DNA from: Bursaphelenchus xylophilus
Lineage: Eukaryota; Nematoda; Chromadorea; Rhabditida; Aphelenchoididae
DNA length: 64,000 nucleotides
Assembly: GCA_904066235.2 (NCBI GenBank)
Contig: CAJFCV020000002.1
Coordinates: forward strand, 9,424,001-9,488,000
Reading direction: 5' to 3'
A program made the translations under genes and the position numbers. Shown piece after piece: positions 1 through 12,747 of this stretch (position 1 is its first letter; each line of letters starts with the position of its first letter). Below the pieces are notes generated by a model that saw only the letters and a program-made list of their open reading frames with translations, ran no database searches and had not been told where the DNA came from.

Positions 1-248
1 ATGTATGGGATTTTTTTGACTTTTTTTATTGTTTTAGGTATTTGTGCACATCATGATATAAAATTGATAAAAAATAGGTGGTAATAGATGTTTTCTGCCA
101 TTTTCTTTAGTGATTTAGAATCCGCGACTTTTATTCTACCTAATAGAACCGATTTTGTCCAGTATTTATCTTCATGCGCTCTGTTTTACCTTATTTTTGA
201 CATCAAACTTGATCAGATCCTTCTTGATCTAAAATCTCAATTTTCAGG
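1..248 (+). promoter_or_regulatory. 5' flank / outron of pkc-3
   Basis: AT-rich sequence with no recognisable upstream exon. It ends in TTTTCAG at 241-247, one base before the pkc-3 start codon, which fits a spliced-leader trans-splice acceptor. I see no core promoter element that I can name. Confidence 0.4.
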
Positions 249-3200
249 ATGACCACCGGCCGGCGAAAGAGCACAGGGCCCAGAGTGAACGTCAACGTCC
301 ATCATGGAGAGAATATTTTTGTAATCTACACAGCTTTGCCCATCAAATATGAGGAACTTGAAAATTCCATCCGGCATGCCTGCGGATTCCGGCAAAAGGA
401 GGAAATTGCTCTTCGCATTGTGGATTCTGATGGTATGTTGGTTTTGAATTGGCTTATTGTGATGTTTAGGTGATCCCGTGACGATTGAGAATCAACATGA
501 TCTGAATGAAGTCATGTTTTTCACCAAAACGCCGGATGTTGTTGTTCATGTTGGTCAGGTGGGCACAAATTCGGATACAAGCAGTGGAGATAATGGTAAA
601 TGAGGGAGAGAGTTTTTATATTGGTTATGATACTATTATGCATCTTTTTGAGTCGTTTTGATCTTGTTTTAAGTCTGTTTTGGACATCAGGTTCATCTAA
701 ATCAAGGTAAAATTGAGAATTAAAAATTTCCATGCCGTTTTGAAAGAAGACAATCCTCGTTTTGGTTCTATATTTCGAAATGTACTGACGAAATTTTTAC
801 AGTCCCAGTCCACCGGCGCGGTGCTCGTCGTCAAAACAAAGTCTACACAATATGTGGCCATCGGTTCGAAGTAAAGCGGCCCGAGAAACGCATGGATTGT
901 GAAATATGCGGTGATGTAATTTGGGGTCTGGGCCGAGGAGGTCTCAAATGCATGGATTGTACCGCATATGTCCATAAAAAATGTCACAAATACCTGTGCA
1001 AGCCCTGCGACGGGATGAATAAGGACATTTTGAAGATGAAACATGACTGGGACTTGAATTTTGATCGACTTCAGATTGAGGTAAGGGCTTTGAAAGGATG
1101 ATTTTTGATTTGAATGGGATTTGAGGCGATTTGAACTGGTTGCGGGCGATTTTTGGGTGAAAATGTGGGATTTTATACCTAAAATAAGGTAATTTTGAAA
1201 TTTCTTGGTGGTTTTTAAAGTTTTTGTTTTGAAATTTGTCTTAAATTGTTGCATTTGGTGTAAAATACGATTTTAATTGTTTTTCCATCAAATTATTATT
1301 ATTTTTGCTATCAAATTTATGTTGCACTTGACATCAACTACTAAAAAATTTTTTCAGAGATTGGAACCAACAAAACAAAGAAATCCCCTGGATGATTATG
1401 ACCTTCTCAAAGTCCTGGGTCGAGGATCATATGCCAAAGTTTTCCAAGCTCAGCATCGAAGAACCAAGGAGATTGTGGCCTTGAAAACCATTAACAAAAC
1501 CATGTTTCTGGAGGAAGATGAGGACTTGGATTGGCTTCAAACAGAGAAGTCGGTGTTTGAGACGGCCTCAAATCACCCATTCTTGGTTGGATTACACTCC
1601 TGCTTTCAGGTAATTGGGTGTTTTGGGGGAAAAAGTCATTTTTTGTCATGGAGAAGATAAATTTTGAAGGATTTTTAATGAAAAGGAGTGAAGTTGTAGA
1701 TTGCTTTTTTATGACATTTTCTGGGATTTTGGATAGTAATTTGCTTTGAATTTTGGGATTTGAAGTGCTTTTTATATTATTTTAGACATTAAAACTTTTT
1801 TGAATTAAAAAATTTTTTTTTATTTTATTGGCTCTATATTGTCATAAATGAACGAAAATCCAATTTCAGACGGAATCCCATCTTTTCTTTGTCATTGAAT
1901 TTGTCTCCGGCGGAGATTTGATGTTCCACATGCAGCAGCAAAGAAGGCTCTCTGAAGACCACACCCGCTTCTATTCCGCCGAAATTATTTTGGCATTACA
2001 CTTTCTACACTCGAGGAATATCATATACAGAGATTTGAAGTTGGACAATGTACTTTTGGACCATCAGGGACATGTGAAATTGACCGACTTTGGCATGTGC
2101 AAGGTAAATTTTGGGTGAAAAAGAATTTAATATGACTTGAAAAGAGAGGAAATTCTGTGTAAAGGGGAAAATAGTGGTTGGAAATGTGTTTCTTTCTGTT
2201 TAGAATTTAGATTTTGGAAAAATTTTGAGTTTTTTCTTTGATTCTGATGGTCTTTGTCTTTTTTTGAGGAAATGGAACGATTTTTGTTGATTATTTGATG
2301 ACCGATAGATTCTAGTGGACTTTCAAGAGCTTTGGTTGTCGAATTTTGAAGGTAGAAATAGTTTTTGATTGATTTTTTTATAAAAAATGTAAAATTAAAA
2401 AATTTTTTTTGACAAAATTGTGGCTTTTAGTGTTGAAAAGGCCCAAAAATAAAATGAAATGCGATTTTACACTAAAATATAGTTTTTGACTTCACGAATT
2501 GGTTTAATTTTGCCCATTTTCAGGAGAAAGTTTCCCCCACCGAGCTGACAAAAACCAAGTGCGGAACCCCGAATTATATGGCGCCGGAGATCCACCTCGG
2601 CATGGGATACAACTTTGCGGTGGACTACTGGTCTCTGGGCATCATGATCTTCGAAATGCTGGCCGGACGCTCGCCCTTTCAACTTCAGGGATACGATGAT
2701 CCGGAGGCGGAAGAAGAGGAACTCGAACGGCGAGTCCTAAACGAACAGATTCGAATGCCGAGGAGCTTCTCGGTCCGCGCCTGTCTTTTGCTCAAAGGAT
2801 TTTTGAACAAGGATCCGAAACAGAGGCTGGGATCTAGAAGCGAAGTGAATGAAGGACTTCAGGACATCAAAAGAGCCAAGTTTTATAAAGATTTGGTCGA
2901 TTGGAGTGCGGTAAGGAGTTGGAAAGATATTTTTAAGGGATGTTAGAGAGCTGAGAGGCCTTTGAGAAGAAAGAAATATTAAAAATAGGGTTGAAAATGA
3001 AAATTTTGACCTTGTTTTAGGTATAAGATCAAAATTTCCAATATTTTTTTAAGGCTGAATTAGTCATGAAATGGAGGGTATAGTGAATTTATAAAGTCTG
3101 TTATTTAGAGTGAGGTTCATTTTGTTGCTTTTGACACTGTTTTATTGAACTACAGCAAAAAAATTGAGTTTCAGCCAATTTTTGGCCTTGAACTTTTTTG

Positions 3201-3518
3201 TCTATTTTGACAGAATTTTAAATGATTTTCGTTATTTTAAAGCTCTATCTTGCTATGAAATTTTCTTTATTTTGAGAATAGAGTGTTTATTTTTTAATGA
3301 CAATTGATTTTCAGCTCGAAAAACGCAAAATAAAACCCCCGTTCCGGCCCGAAATCAACGGCGACTTTGATTACTCCAGATTTGATGAGAATTTCACCAA
3401 AGAAAAGCCAACTCTAACCCCAGTGAGCTCCAAGAGACTCAATCTCATTGATCAAACGGAGTTTGAGGGCTTTGAATACATCAATCCACTGCAATTGAGC
3501 CGCGAAGACGTCGTATAA
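249..3518 (+). CDS. pkc-3: Atypical protein kinase C (PKC-3 orthologue)
   Basis: Serine/threonine kinase of the PAR polarity complex; in worms PKC-3 works with PAR-6/PAR-3 at the anterior cortex. Seven exons: 249-432, 470-595, 803-1080, 1358-1609, 1870-2103, 2524-2910, 3315-3518, giving 554 aa with consistent phases. Domains in order: PB1 (residues ~10-95, acidic OPCA stretch [17 protein letters not shown] completed across intron 1); pseudosubstrate RRGARRQNK, nearly the aPKC consensus; one C1 zinc finger ([28 protein letters not shown]); kinase with [13 protein letters not shown] lysine, [14 protein letters not shown], and activation-loop [12 protein letters not shown]. The C-tail has turn motif LTPVSS and hydrophobic motif FEGFEYINP with the Glu typical of aPKC. 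Having one C1 and no C2 domain excludes classical or novel PKCs. An acceptor-like TTTTCAG ends at 247, one base before the ATG, suggesting trans-splicing. Slightly short for the family; all catalytic residues are present. Confidence 0.96.
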
Positions 3519-4237
3519 TATCTGAATTTATGTATAGAATTTGACAATTTTTCCATATAATGACAGAATTTTAGAACAGATTGAATGTAATAATGCGATT
3601 TTAATGAAGTTTATGACATTTGACGAGAACTTGGAAAAGTTTTTTTGTGATTTGCAAAGGTTTTTGGCCTTGTTTATCTGATGTCTAAAGTAATATAATT
3701 TTGATGAAATCTGTGATTGATTTTTGATTCTAAATGTTTGGCGGAGCTGTATTTGCCCTATTTGGTCTGTCTAAATTGAAAAAATTGAGATTTGGCATTT
3801 CAGGAAAGATTTATGACAGTTTTTTCATCTAATGTCAAGTGCAATATAATCATGTCTAAGAATATGGTTGAAAAATGTCTGAATGTGTCTGATATGCGTA
3901 GCATGGTCTGATAAAGCGGTTTTAGCTTGGAATCACCGGTGGTATGGGTTGATACCCACCGAATGACGTCTAATGTCTAGTACAATATAAGTCAAATATC
4001 TTGTGAGTCTTTGACTCACTGTGGTCTAAACCTTTCAACAATGTGGTCTAAGTTCTAGAAAGTCTGTAGAAACTCAAATTATGTTATTCCGAAAGGTCAG
4101 CCTTTCCGGATTACACTTGATATCTACTACAATATAATCATGTCTAAAATAAAGCGTCAATTGAAGTCGAGCCTAGTCTGATTTGCGATTTACACTCTAA
4201 ATGGTCTGTCTAAGCAGAAATCCGAGTTTTTGTCTAA
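3519..4237. other. Intergenic spacer with repeated short motif
   Basis: No gene seen. The motif family CTAGTACAATATAA occurs three times (around 3837-3853, 3977-3990 and 4124-4139), each beside ATGTCTAA-like words. The same motif recurs far away in this window (see findings). Confidence 0.5.
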
Positions 4238-4694
4238 CGAGGAAAGTACTTCTATGGGGTATGGAGTTACAGGTCGAGTCATATATCGAAAAATTCGCGA
4301 AATTTTTCTGATTCAGAATATGTAAAGATTAGCTGCCTAATTTTGGTTTGTAAGGGTGAAAAAATCCTCAGAACTTTTCTCGCAACACCATGAAAATGCG
4401 CCTTTTTTACATTGGAACTACTAATTAAGATGTAGTATAAATTAAATTTGATATTTTAAGGCTTGTAAAGATACCAGAGTTTACTTTAACTCAAAAACAA
4501 GCTTTTTATTTGGTAAAAACTTGGTCAAAAAGGCATTTGTGTGGTGTTTCGAGAAAAGTTCCGAGGGTTTTTTCACCCTTACAGACCAAAATTAGGCAGC
4601 TAATTTTTACACATTCTGAATCAGAAAAATTTTGCGATTTTTTTGGTATATGACTCGACCTGTAACTCCATACCCCATAGAAGTACTTTCCTTG
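4238..4694. mobile_element. MITE, TNA-duplicating family (AAGTACTT ends)
   Basis: A 457-bp palindromic element. The left end CGAGGAAAGTACTTCTATGG is mirrored by CCATAGAAGTACTTTCCTTG on the right, and inner arms also pair (TTAGCTGCCTAATTTTGG against CCAAAATTAGGCAGCTAA). It is flanked by TAA at 4235-4237 and 4695-4697, a 3-bp duplication of TNA form. A relative with the same ends is at 18009-18602. A TNA duplication points to a PIF/Harbinger-like or similar transposase; no coding sequence is present. It sits about 90 bp upstream of the Ski/Sno gene start. Confidence 0.8.
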
Positions 4695-4785
4695 TAAGAA
4701 TCCAACCAATTTTACCTTGTACTTGATAAAAACTTATTTCTGACATAGCTCCAAAACCGCTCGTTTTTGCAGACCAAACGCGCGA

Positions 4786-7700
4786 ATGGACGGCCGACAG
4801 AACGGATACGCGCAGCCCAGCGGCAACTACGCCTTCGGCAACAACCGACCGCAGGCACAGCGCTCACAACGCGATGTCATTTATAATCCGAATGAGATCC
4901 GGCGCAACGAAAACAAAAGTGAATATAATGATCTGCTGCTGGAAGTAAGGAAAAATTTGGATGGTATTAGAGATACTTAAGTGTGTGTAGAGTGTTATGA
5001 AGAAAATTTGTGAAACTTGAAACGGTCTGAACGGGGAAAAATTTGATTTTTCGCCTTGTCTTGGGCTAAAAATTGAAAAAAACCAAAAAAATGACGAAAA
5101 TATCGGAGAAAACTGTCTGTGTTGCGAAAAACGCGTTTTTTCCAACTTTTTAACCTGTGAGAATTCCATTTTCACTTTGAAAACTCCAAAAATTTGAATA
5201 TTTAAATATGTCATCATGACGGATTTTCTGGAAATTTTGAAAACAACCGGAATTTGAAGAGATGCAGTGATGGACCTGATCCAGTGGCAAAAAATGTACC
5301 GTTTTGCATCCGGGAAGTATCAAAAATGTAGCAAAATTCCTCCTTCTCCAACTAAAAAACTCCGTTTTGAACGGCGCGCCCTCGCAAAAAGAACGCGCGA
5401 GATTTTGAAATCGGAGTTTTTTCACTTGGAGAAGGAGGTATTTTGCTATATTTTTGATACTTCCCAGATGCAAAATGGTACGTTTTTTGCCGCTGGATCA
5501 GGTCCGCCACTATATCTCTTCAAACTCCGGCTGTTTTCAAAATTTCTAAAAACTCCGTCATGATGACATACTCAAATATGTAAATTTTTGGAGTTTTCAA
5601 AGCGAAAATGGAATTTGTACTGTGAGAAACAAGTAAAAAAATCGGTTCTGACAACACACACAGTCTTTGCCGACTTGTTTTCAAAATTTCCAAAAAATCC
5701 GTCATGATGACATACTTAAATATGCAAATTTTTGGAGTTTTCAAAATAAAAATGGAATTCTCACGAAAATGACTACCGGATTTGAAAAAGAAATTCCAAA
5801 ATTATTGACCGTTTCGAGTCTGAAATCCGTATTTTAGGAGCTGGCCCGGCTCTCGGCCCAATTACATCAACAAGAACGAGAAGAAGCCCAACAAGCCCGC
5901 GCATCCACCTCACAATCCCAGGCCAGACCCCAACTCCGCCACCAATCACAATCCGACCTGAGAATGAGCGAAGATTCGTCGTCCCCGCCACCTTGTTCAT
6001 CATCAAATGATTTGAACGCCGAATTTCAAGCTCAACAGGCCGCAAATGAAGCCTCAACGGAGCCGGAAGTGAGGGGACCGGGCCTCCCGTTCATGTTCTT
6101 GAGGGATCAGTCGTCCTCGCCGTTGGGAACTTACAATGTTGGGATTTTTGATGTTTTGGGCTTCAATGTTGGTAAGGAGAATATATTTTTTGATGATTTT
6201 TTAGGGGAATTTGCGATTTTATGAAAGATTATAGAATATTATATTGGATGAGGGCTTTGTAGGCCATGAGATTGACAAAAGTTTGAGTTTTGTTTTTTTT
6301 TTTGACAAAAAGTCATCTAAAATAAGGTAAAACTTGCTAAAAACTGGAATTTTTGATAGCCCTAGATAATAAATTTGTATGTAAAATACTCTCAGATCTT
6401 TATTCTTTCCAGGAGGAGAAGCTCGACTGGTTTTTGGCCATCTGCGCGCTTGCGTTTTCCCCGGATTTCACGATTACTACCAATACCTGAATGATCTCGA
6501 AATCTGCCTCATGGACGCAACTCCATACCAAATGGACCAGCTCTATCAACATAACGCCTTCCCAAGGGATGCAGGAAACGCCATGCTCATCCGGCATTCG
6601 TCCGCGCACAATTTACTGGGACATATGTGGATCAGTGGGGTTCGGCCGCTGAATGGAATGGGAGACCTCGATTTGAGGATGCCGGAGGACCTGCAACGCC
6701 AACTGGAGGGCGAGAAAATGACGGTAAGGGGGCATACTGGGAATGGAGGTGTGGTAAAACTTTTGGTTTTGAGGTTGAAAGGGATTGGAAGTGATTTTTG
6801 ACCTTATACTTGAGATTAGAGAGGTCCGAAAGAAAAAAGGCCAAAAGTTTTGGATTTTGATCGAATATGATGGGAGTTTTTGGTAAAATACGGTAGGCAT
6901 TATGTGAATTTTTACCCCAGATTAGTTTTATGACTTTAAGTTTAGAAAAAATTGTAAAATTTTCAAATTTTATGATGAATAAGGCGCTGTACGGACAAAT
7001 TTTTGAATTTTTGGAGGTTTTTGCATTGTTTTGTCTGGACAGTCAGGTTACAACAAGATTGTAGGAAAATGTGGGACGTAGTATGTTGTATTTAAAGATA
7101 TATGGTCAGGAATAGCAGCTTGGATCTTGTTTTAGACGCTTTTGGTATCGAATTAAAAGGAACTGGGACGATTGGGGAAACCGAAAAGTATTATTTTTCT
7201 TCGATGAAAGTGTTGAAATTAGGATAATCGAGGGTGCTGATTTTGAAAATGACATTAATTTTTTTTTTGATCTTAACTTTCTTCTTTTGGTGGTACTGTA
7301 AAGTAGTGATTTTTTGATTTTTTTCACGAATACTCGATTTGGAGGTTTTCGATGGTGCTGATTTCAAATCAGAAAGAATGAATAAGATTTTCGAAATCAG
7401 CAAGGTCGAAACCCCCAAATCGAGTATTTGTGAAAAAATTTCAAAAAATCACTACTTTACAGTACTACTTAAGAAAAAAAGTAAAGTTCAAAAAAATTAA
7501 TGTCATTTTTGAAATCAGCACCCTCGATTATCCTAATTCACACTTGCGTCGAAGAAAAACAATACTTTTCGGTTTCCCCAATCGTCCCAGTTCCTTTTAG
7601 TTTTATATTCCTGATCATGTATCTTCAAATACAACATACTACGTCCCACATTTTCCAGCAATCTTGTTGTAACCTGATTGTCCAGACAAAACAATGCAAA

Positions 7701-9694
7701 AACCTCCACAAATTCAAAAATTTATCGTACAACACCTTATCATCAGAAAATTTGGTAAATTACAATTTTTTTCCACACTTACAGTCATAAAACTAATCTG
7801 GGATAAAAATGAACACCCAATCGTCGTATTTTACCAAAAACTCCCACCTTTTCCCCAATCGTCCCAGTTCCAATCTGATCTATTTTTTAAAATCCCTCTC
7901 TTTTTATCTCATCCATGAATCTAAATATTTTCAGCTCCATTGCATGATGTTCGGTTACCATAAAGGCTTCTATTACCCCTCTTTACTGGGCCAACATTGC
8001 ATTGTTTGCGAAGATTGTGGATGTTTTATGATGCCGAACCAATTCTCCATCCATTGCCATCACTCGGTGGACGCGGCCCGCGAGAAGAAGCTCAGATACT
8101 GGGGATTCCAGCAGGACCGATGGCACACTCATCTCTTTTTGCCCTTCAAATTGGAATACTCGGACGAATACCTGAAACAATATGAAATCCTGAGGGAAAA
8201 GGGACCTCTGATCTATAAACGGGAGCTTGTCTACGAAAGAAACAATGTCCCGCTGTCCTACGACGCCGTCATGCAAGCCTTCGACATTGCTCATCAAGTT
8301 TTGTATGCGCAGGAACCTCATGTAAGAGATTGTTTTGAAAAAATTTGGCGCTACAACTTTTCGGGTCGGCGACAGTTGTCAACGAGACTATGGATCGCCT
8401 CAGTTCGGCGTTGTATGCATGGGGAGGCTAGGAGAAGACTTAGTTAGTAGAAATTGTAAGCTTGAGGGTCCTAGGCTAGCTTATCACCTATTTTGAGGCA
8501 TTTTACATGCACTCACATCAATATTATTTACAAGGGATTTACCCAAAGTGTGACGCTCTGATTTTCTTTAAATTTTGCACACACTTCGAGCATAGACTAG
8601 ATATCAATTCCTCAAAGTTTTAGCTTGCGCTTTGAAGTCGCAGCCAAGATATTCAACGGTCTTTTCGGTCGAGAGAGTACGCTAAACGCGGAGAACGGTC
8701 AGAGAGCAGAACACTTTTTGGCCATAACTTTGCTAGTTTCGTGCAAAAAAAAGGATTTTTTGTGGAAACATTAACCTTTACGGTACAAATGGGGATGCAA
8801 TTTTTCGTGCCGAAATTCGACAAAAAGTCTCAAATTTTCGTCGACTTTCGACCTAAAAATCTTGGTTGTTTATGCAAAGCGCGAGCTAGGATTCTTGCAT
8901 ATGTCATAGAAAAAATTGCTCTAAATTTGTGCCAAGTTTCATAAAAATGGACGTCGCACTTTGAGTACTTCCCCTGTTAGATAAAAGTTACGGATCTTCG
9001 TTTTTTGTCGCAAATTTTGGTCTTTTATATGTTGCAGTAACTCAGGGTAAAAAAACAAACGTTAGTAATAGCTAGAATTAGAAAAAGTGAACATATTGAA
9101 AGTCTCCGCCAAGCCTTCGCCGAGCGTCCGCCGAACATCCAAAACATCCAACGGCTTTTCCAGGCGTCGTAGGCATCTCCTACAGCCCTTTTTCTTGGGT
9201 ATCCACCTGACCTACGCCCCGTGTCGATCGATTTTGTGTTGAAAAATTTGATGATTTTCTGGAAAAAAAATTTTTTAAAATATTAAATAAATCCATTTCA
9301 GCCCTCTCCAGCGCCAGAGGCCCTGCAGTCCGTGCAGCCTCTCCCTCCGATTTCCACTTCTACCGCCTTCCCCAACGCCGTCTCCTTGGAGGCGCAGATC
9401 TCGGCCCTTTTTTCGGGCAACCAACTCAGTCAACAGGAGGTCAGCCAACTCCAAGCCCTCATCCAATGCATCACCGGACCGCCCGTGGTCGCTCAACAAC
9501 CCGTCATCACACAGCCGATCGAGCAGTCGGTCCAACAAAATTATCTTCAACAACTCATTGCCGCCAATTCCCACCCCACCCACAGGACCAACCCCATCTC
9601 GGATCCCGATCAACCAGGCCCCTCGGGCTTCAGAATGGCCTCAAGAAGCAGCAAGGAAGAGGACCCGGACCAGCCTGGAACTAGCAAACAGTAA
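4786..9694 (+). CDS. daf-5: Ski/Sno family transcriptional co-repressor (DAF-5-like)
   Basis: Nuclear SMAD cofactor. In C. elegans DAF-5 acts with the SMAD DAF-3 in the TGF-beta dauer pathway. Exons 4786-4944, 5838-6171, 6413-6723, 7935-8321, 9302-9694 (527 aa, phases consistent). Residues ~140-250 match the Ski/Sno/Dac domain: a GGEARLVFGHLRACVFPGF helix region, then CLMDATPYQMDQL where vertebrate Ski has CTADQLEIL. The next exon is the SMAD4-binding zinc module: CIVCEDCGCFMMPNQF, IHCHHS, then YWGFQQDRWHTHLFLP, equivalent to CHWGFDSANWRAYILL of Ski. The N-terminus is Gln/Asn-rich and the C-terminus is Pro/Gln-rich without clear coiled coil. The ATG lies 13 nt after the acceptor TTTTTGCAG (ends 4772), so it is probably trans-spliced. 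Introns 1, 3 and 4 hold transposon-derived palindromes. Family assignment is strong; strict orthology to daf-5 is inferred. Confidence 0.88.
5155..5765. repeat. Palindromic repeat in daf-5 intron 1
   Basis: The arms share words such as GTCATCATGACGGATTTTCT (about 5208) and its complement around 5560, plus CTCCAAAAATTTG near 5185 and 5590. A second partial right arm follows at about 5660-5765. A TA-type MITE (5265-5511) occupies the centre, so this is a nested insertion. Confidence 0.65.
5265..5511. mobile_element. MITE family A (CAGTGGCGGACC ends)
   Basis: About 247-bp palindrome. The left arm starts CAGTGATGGACCTGATCC and the right arm ends GGATCAGGTCCGCCACT. Inner arms repeat TTTTGCATCCGGGAAGTATC and its complement. 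Same family as the copies at 17903, 39804, 48603, 50196, 50599 and 52050, most of which are flanked by TA. Confidence 0.8.
6871..7846. repeat. Foldback inverted repeat in daf-5 intron 3
   Basis: About 1-kb near-palindrome centred near 7385. GGGAGTTTTTGGTAAAATAC on the left is mirrored at 7827-7846. TGGGACGATTGGGGAAACCG at 7163 is mirrored near 7575, and TCGAGGGTGCTGATTTTGAA at 7227 is mirrored near 7525. It contains about two copies of the ~120-bp GGTGCTGATTT unit that fills the arms of the large foldback elements at 20985 and 28562, so it is probably a small or decayed relative. Confidence 0.7.
8531..8976. mobile_element. MITE family C (CAGGGGAAGTAC ends) in daf-5 intron 4
   Basis: 446-bp element between TTA duplications at 8528-8530 and 8977-8979. 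Its body has the family's hallmark order: GCGACGCTCAG-like start, TAGCTTGCGCTTTG, GGCCATAACTTTGCTAG, ATGCAATTTTTCGTGCCGAA, ATCTTGGTTGTTTATGCAAA, then ACTTCCCCTG. Noncoding. Confidence 0.82.
9033..9242. repeat. Dispersed repeat, inverted relative of 55782-55987
   Basis: Roughly 210 bp whose reverse complement recurs at 55782-55987: TAACTCAGGGT, AGAAAAAGTGAACATATTG, CTCCGCC..GCC..CGCCGAGCGTCCGCCGA, CATCCAACGG, and CGATCGATTTTGTGTTG. No terminal structure is clear. Lies in the last intron of the Ski/Sno gene. Confidence 0.6.
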
Positions 9695-10881
9695 TGGACA
9701 ATTTTTGGTCTGGATGGGCTAGTGTAATATTGGGGTGAAGGGTTGATAAAACGGGAAAGATTTAGGGTTTACAGAGGGAAATAGTTCCTTTTGAGGGTGG
9801 TGTGAGCAGTTTGAATTAAATTCAGGTTTGAAATCGCGATTTCGGACCTTATTTTAGGTGACTTTGGTCATGAATAATGTAATTTTGAGATTGAATTTTA
9901 TTTTCTTTTAGTCAAATAAGGCCTTGAAAGTGATCTTTATGCTCTTGTGAAGTATAGGCTTCTAAATTTGTATTTTTTAACCTTATTTTAGCAAGTTGTG
10001 TCATAATATAAATATAGATTTTTTGATGAATTTTATTATAAATTTTGGTATGAAAAAAAATTTTTTTAGCTTAGTGAACTCCTTAAATTACACCAGAGCT
10101 CATCCGTTTAATCTTTTTTATTTATTTCAATATTACACTAGCCATCAGACCCACAAAAAATCATATCCAAATATTCTAAATCCTTTATCTTATAATAGTC
10201 TTTATTCTCTCAGAAACGAGCTAGAACTCGACTCAATAACCAAAAACACGCATTTTATTTGGTATTTTCCTCATGTTTCAAGTCTTTTCTTATACTCAGC
10301 TACCTCTAATCACCGTATTTTTATATCCCTCTTTTTTATTTCGATCTCTTTTTGCAAACGATTGTTACTGACCACGAATTTTTGTTTACTCCACCTGTTT
10401 TTTATGATTTGTTTTCCAGAAACAATGCCAGATTATAATATTAAATAATTTTGATAATTTTTGGGCTATCTTTTTATCATGGGTAATATCATTTTTGTCC
10501 GCAATCGGTCTGAAACTTATTTAATAGTCGTATTTATCCCCCACAAGACTATAGGACGAATTTCCGGAGTCAATTTCGTCCTTCCTCACTGTTTTACGTT
10601 ATCGTATAAAATGTCCCCTTATTTTATTTACAAAAGTCTCGGGCGCAGCTCAATTTTTGAATTAACGAAAAAGTTACTGTAGTAGCTGCCAAGTGTACAA
10701 TTCATCATCAATAACAGGTCCAAGTTCATCTCTATACAACCTTTATTACAATCTGAACATCTCCCCAATACGAGGACCCAATAAAAAAAGCCGAAAAATC
10801 TCAAAAACTCATGTTAAAAAAAGCGAATAGTGGTTAATATGACGACTAAATAACAATAAATACTGTACAATCTTCATCCCT
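9695..10881. other. Convergent intergenic region, no gene seen
   Basis: Sits between the 3' ends of the Ski/Sno gene (+) and the coiled-coil gene (-). Very AT-rich. Open frames are present but have low-complexity Phe/Leu/Ile composition and no partners. It contains ACCTTATTTTAG-type words near 9848 and 9980, and a TATTACACTAG word near 10130. Confidence 0.5.
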
Positions 10882-12553
10882 CTACACTTTCGACTCCTCC
10901 GTTTGGTATCCATCATCGTCTTTTGTGGGGATTTTGACTTCACTCAAGTTCAAATCGTCCTTAATATTTTCGGCCGCATCTCTCGGCTGTTCGAACGAAT
11001 CCTCCGTGTTGTAGGTGTCTTGGAGAGTGAAGTCGTCCTGTCGTTGGAACTGCTTCACCGATTCCACATCGCTCTCGGCCAGCGGGCGATTCGGGGCGCT
11101 CGGAAATTGCGCTTCATTCACCATTCCTTCGGCCGCTCCCGCTGTCAAAGGATTCCCTTTTGGGAAGGTGAAAGGAATCTCAGTAGTTTTATTGCTCCCT
11201 TCCAGACCTTGAAACTCCATTCCAGTCTTTGGAAGGCCGAATGGATTGAGCTGGCTGTGCAATTCTTCAGTTGGCTTGAAATTCGAAGGTCCCGGAGCAA
11301 AACTCGTCGAATTCAGAGGATTCTGAACGTTGGCATAGGCTGGAAAGGCTGGAGTCTGTGGTGGGAAGCCCGCGCGAGACGATGGGAAGGCGAAACTGCC
11401 GGTCGGATAGTCCATTCCAGTCGTATTTATATTATACTTGGGGCCTTCAGCTGGTGGGAAATAGGGCGAAATTTGTGCTGGCCGGGCCAAAGCCGAGAGG
11501 AGGGCGCGGTTCTCGTCCTGAAAATGGAGAGATTAGACTTCGAAACATCAAAATTCAAACATTTGAAAAAATTTTGATGAAGAAAAAATGCCTAAAACAA
11601 GGTCATAAAATACTCGCAATAACGCCGTAATAAAGTTCCCCCATACCTTCAAGAATTTCTTGGCGTATTTGTCCTTGACATGTCTGTCCTGCAGCAGATC
11701 ACATTGTCGCTTCATCTCCCTCATGGCCTTCTCATTCTGCTTCAACAGAAAGTCCCTTCTTTCCATTTCCAAATCCTTTCGTTTCAACTGATGATACAGC
11801 TCCTAAAGACCAAATACCAATAATGAATTAAAGAGCCTACCAAAAGAGTCGCTTCCACGTCCTCCTTGTCCTCCAAATTCCTCGCCAACGACATCCGTTC
11901 AAAGCTCTGTTCAATGGTGTCGTCATGCATGTAAGTGGACCGACTTCTCGACCGACTGCTCCGAGTTCTCGTCGAAGACGGACTAATGAATGTTGGAGCG
12001 GGAGGGCGAGCCTCTCGTTTCGTCGAGCTTGCCATGAATTGAGAGCGGCCGCCTCGGCTTCGTCTTCTGGCTGGAGGAGTGTATTCATCGTCCGAATCCG
12101 ACGCCGCATCGTCGAGATTCTCCCCCATTGCGACGGACTTGACCACAGGACGACGGTAGGAGCGTCTGGTGTTTGTGTGATACGCTGAAGTGCGGTTCCG
12201 ACCAACATCTTCGTATTCATAGGGAATACGACTGCCGCGTGGAGATACGGTAACCTCGTTCATTCGAATTGTTCGGAGATCATCCTGAAAAAAGAAGAGT
12301 ACATAGCACATCAAGATAAATCATTTTCACATTGTTTTAGACTACCTAACAAACTTTTTAGACATTAATTATATTATACATGGCAACAATCATAAAATTT
12401 CTTGATTTTCCCAAATTTCATGGCTAAATTAAGGTCGCTTGTGGCTTAGAGAATCCTAAACTCAAATACTACCCAAAAACGACTTACTTTCACCTTCTTC
12501 TCCTTTTTGCCAAACAGTTTCGCCTTCACGAACTTTAGCACCTTCTCGGACAT
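10882..12553 (-). CDS. Unrecognised coiled-coil protein A, paralogue of 56402-58273
   Basis: I do not recognise the family. Exons in reading order: 12488-12553, 11841-12284, 11647-11802, 10882-11517 (433 aa, all phase 0). The first 22 residues are basic and amphipathic (MSEKVLKFVKAKLFGKKEKK). Residues ~23-170 are Arg/Ser-rich with an acidic island DDAASDSDDEYTP and many RS/RSRS pairs. Exon 3 (~171-222) is a charged helix likely to form a coiled coil (KRKDLEMERRDFLLKQNEK). The C-terminal half is Pro/Asn/Phe-rich and ends with SDVESVKQFQRQDDF and a TEDSFEQ segment. The gene at 56402-58273 has the same order of blocks and the same first-intron phase, so the two are paralogues. It is the last gene of a minus-strand run starting at rpl-18; a hAT-like MITE (12748-13292) separates it from clpp-1. 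Product function unknown. Confidence 0.8.
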
Positions 12554-12747
12554 TGCGGAAATCTATCTATGAAGTGTGGAGTCGGTTGAATGGACGCAAA
12601 AAGAGACGCGGCATATATTTTGGTCAGAAATGCCACTTCAAACGCGGCTAGCCGACAAAGGCTTTTTGAAGAGAAAATTTTGCGCATTTTGGGTCAGAGT
12701 TGTCTCGTTGCGTCAAGTTTTTCTCTGTGCTGAAAAGTTTCTGTAAC

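Noticed and set aside
9996..10448. 150-codon open frame on +
   Set aside because: Very AT-rich with Phe/Leu/Ser/Ile bias, in the spacer between convergent genes; no similarity or splice context.
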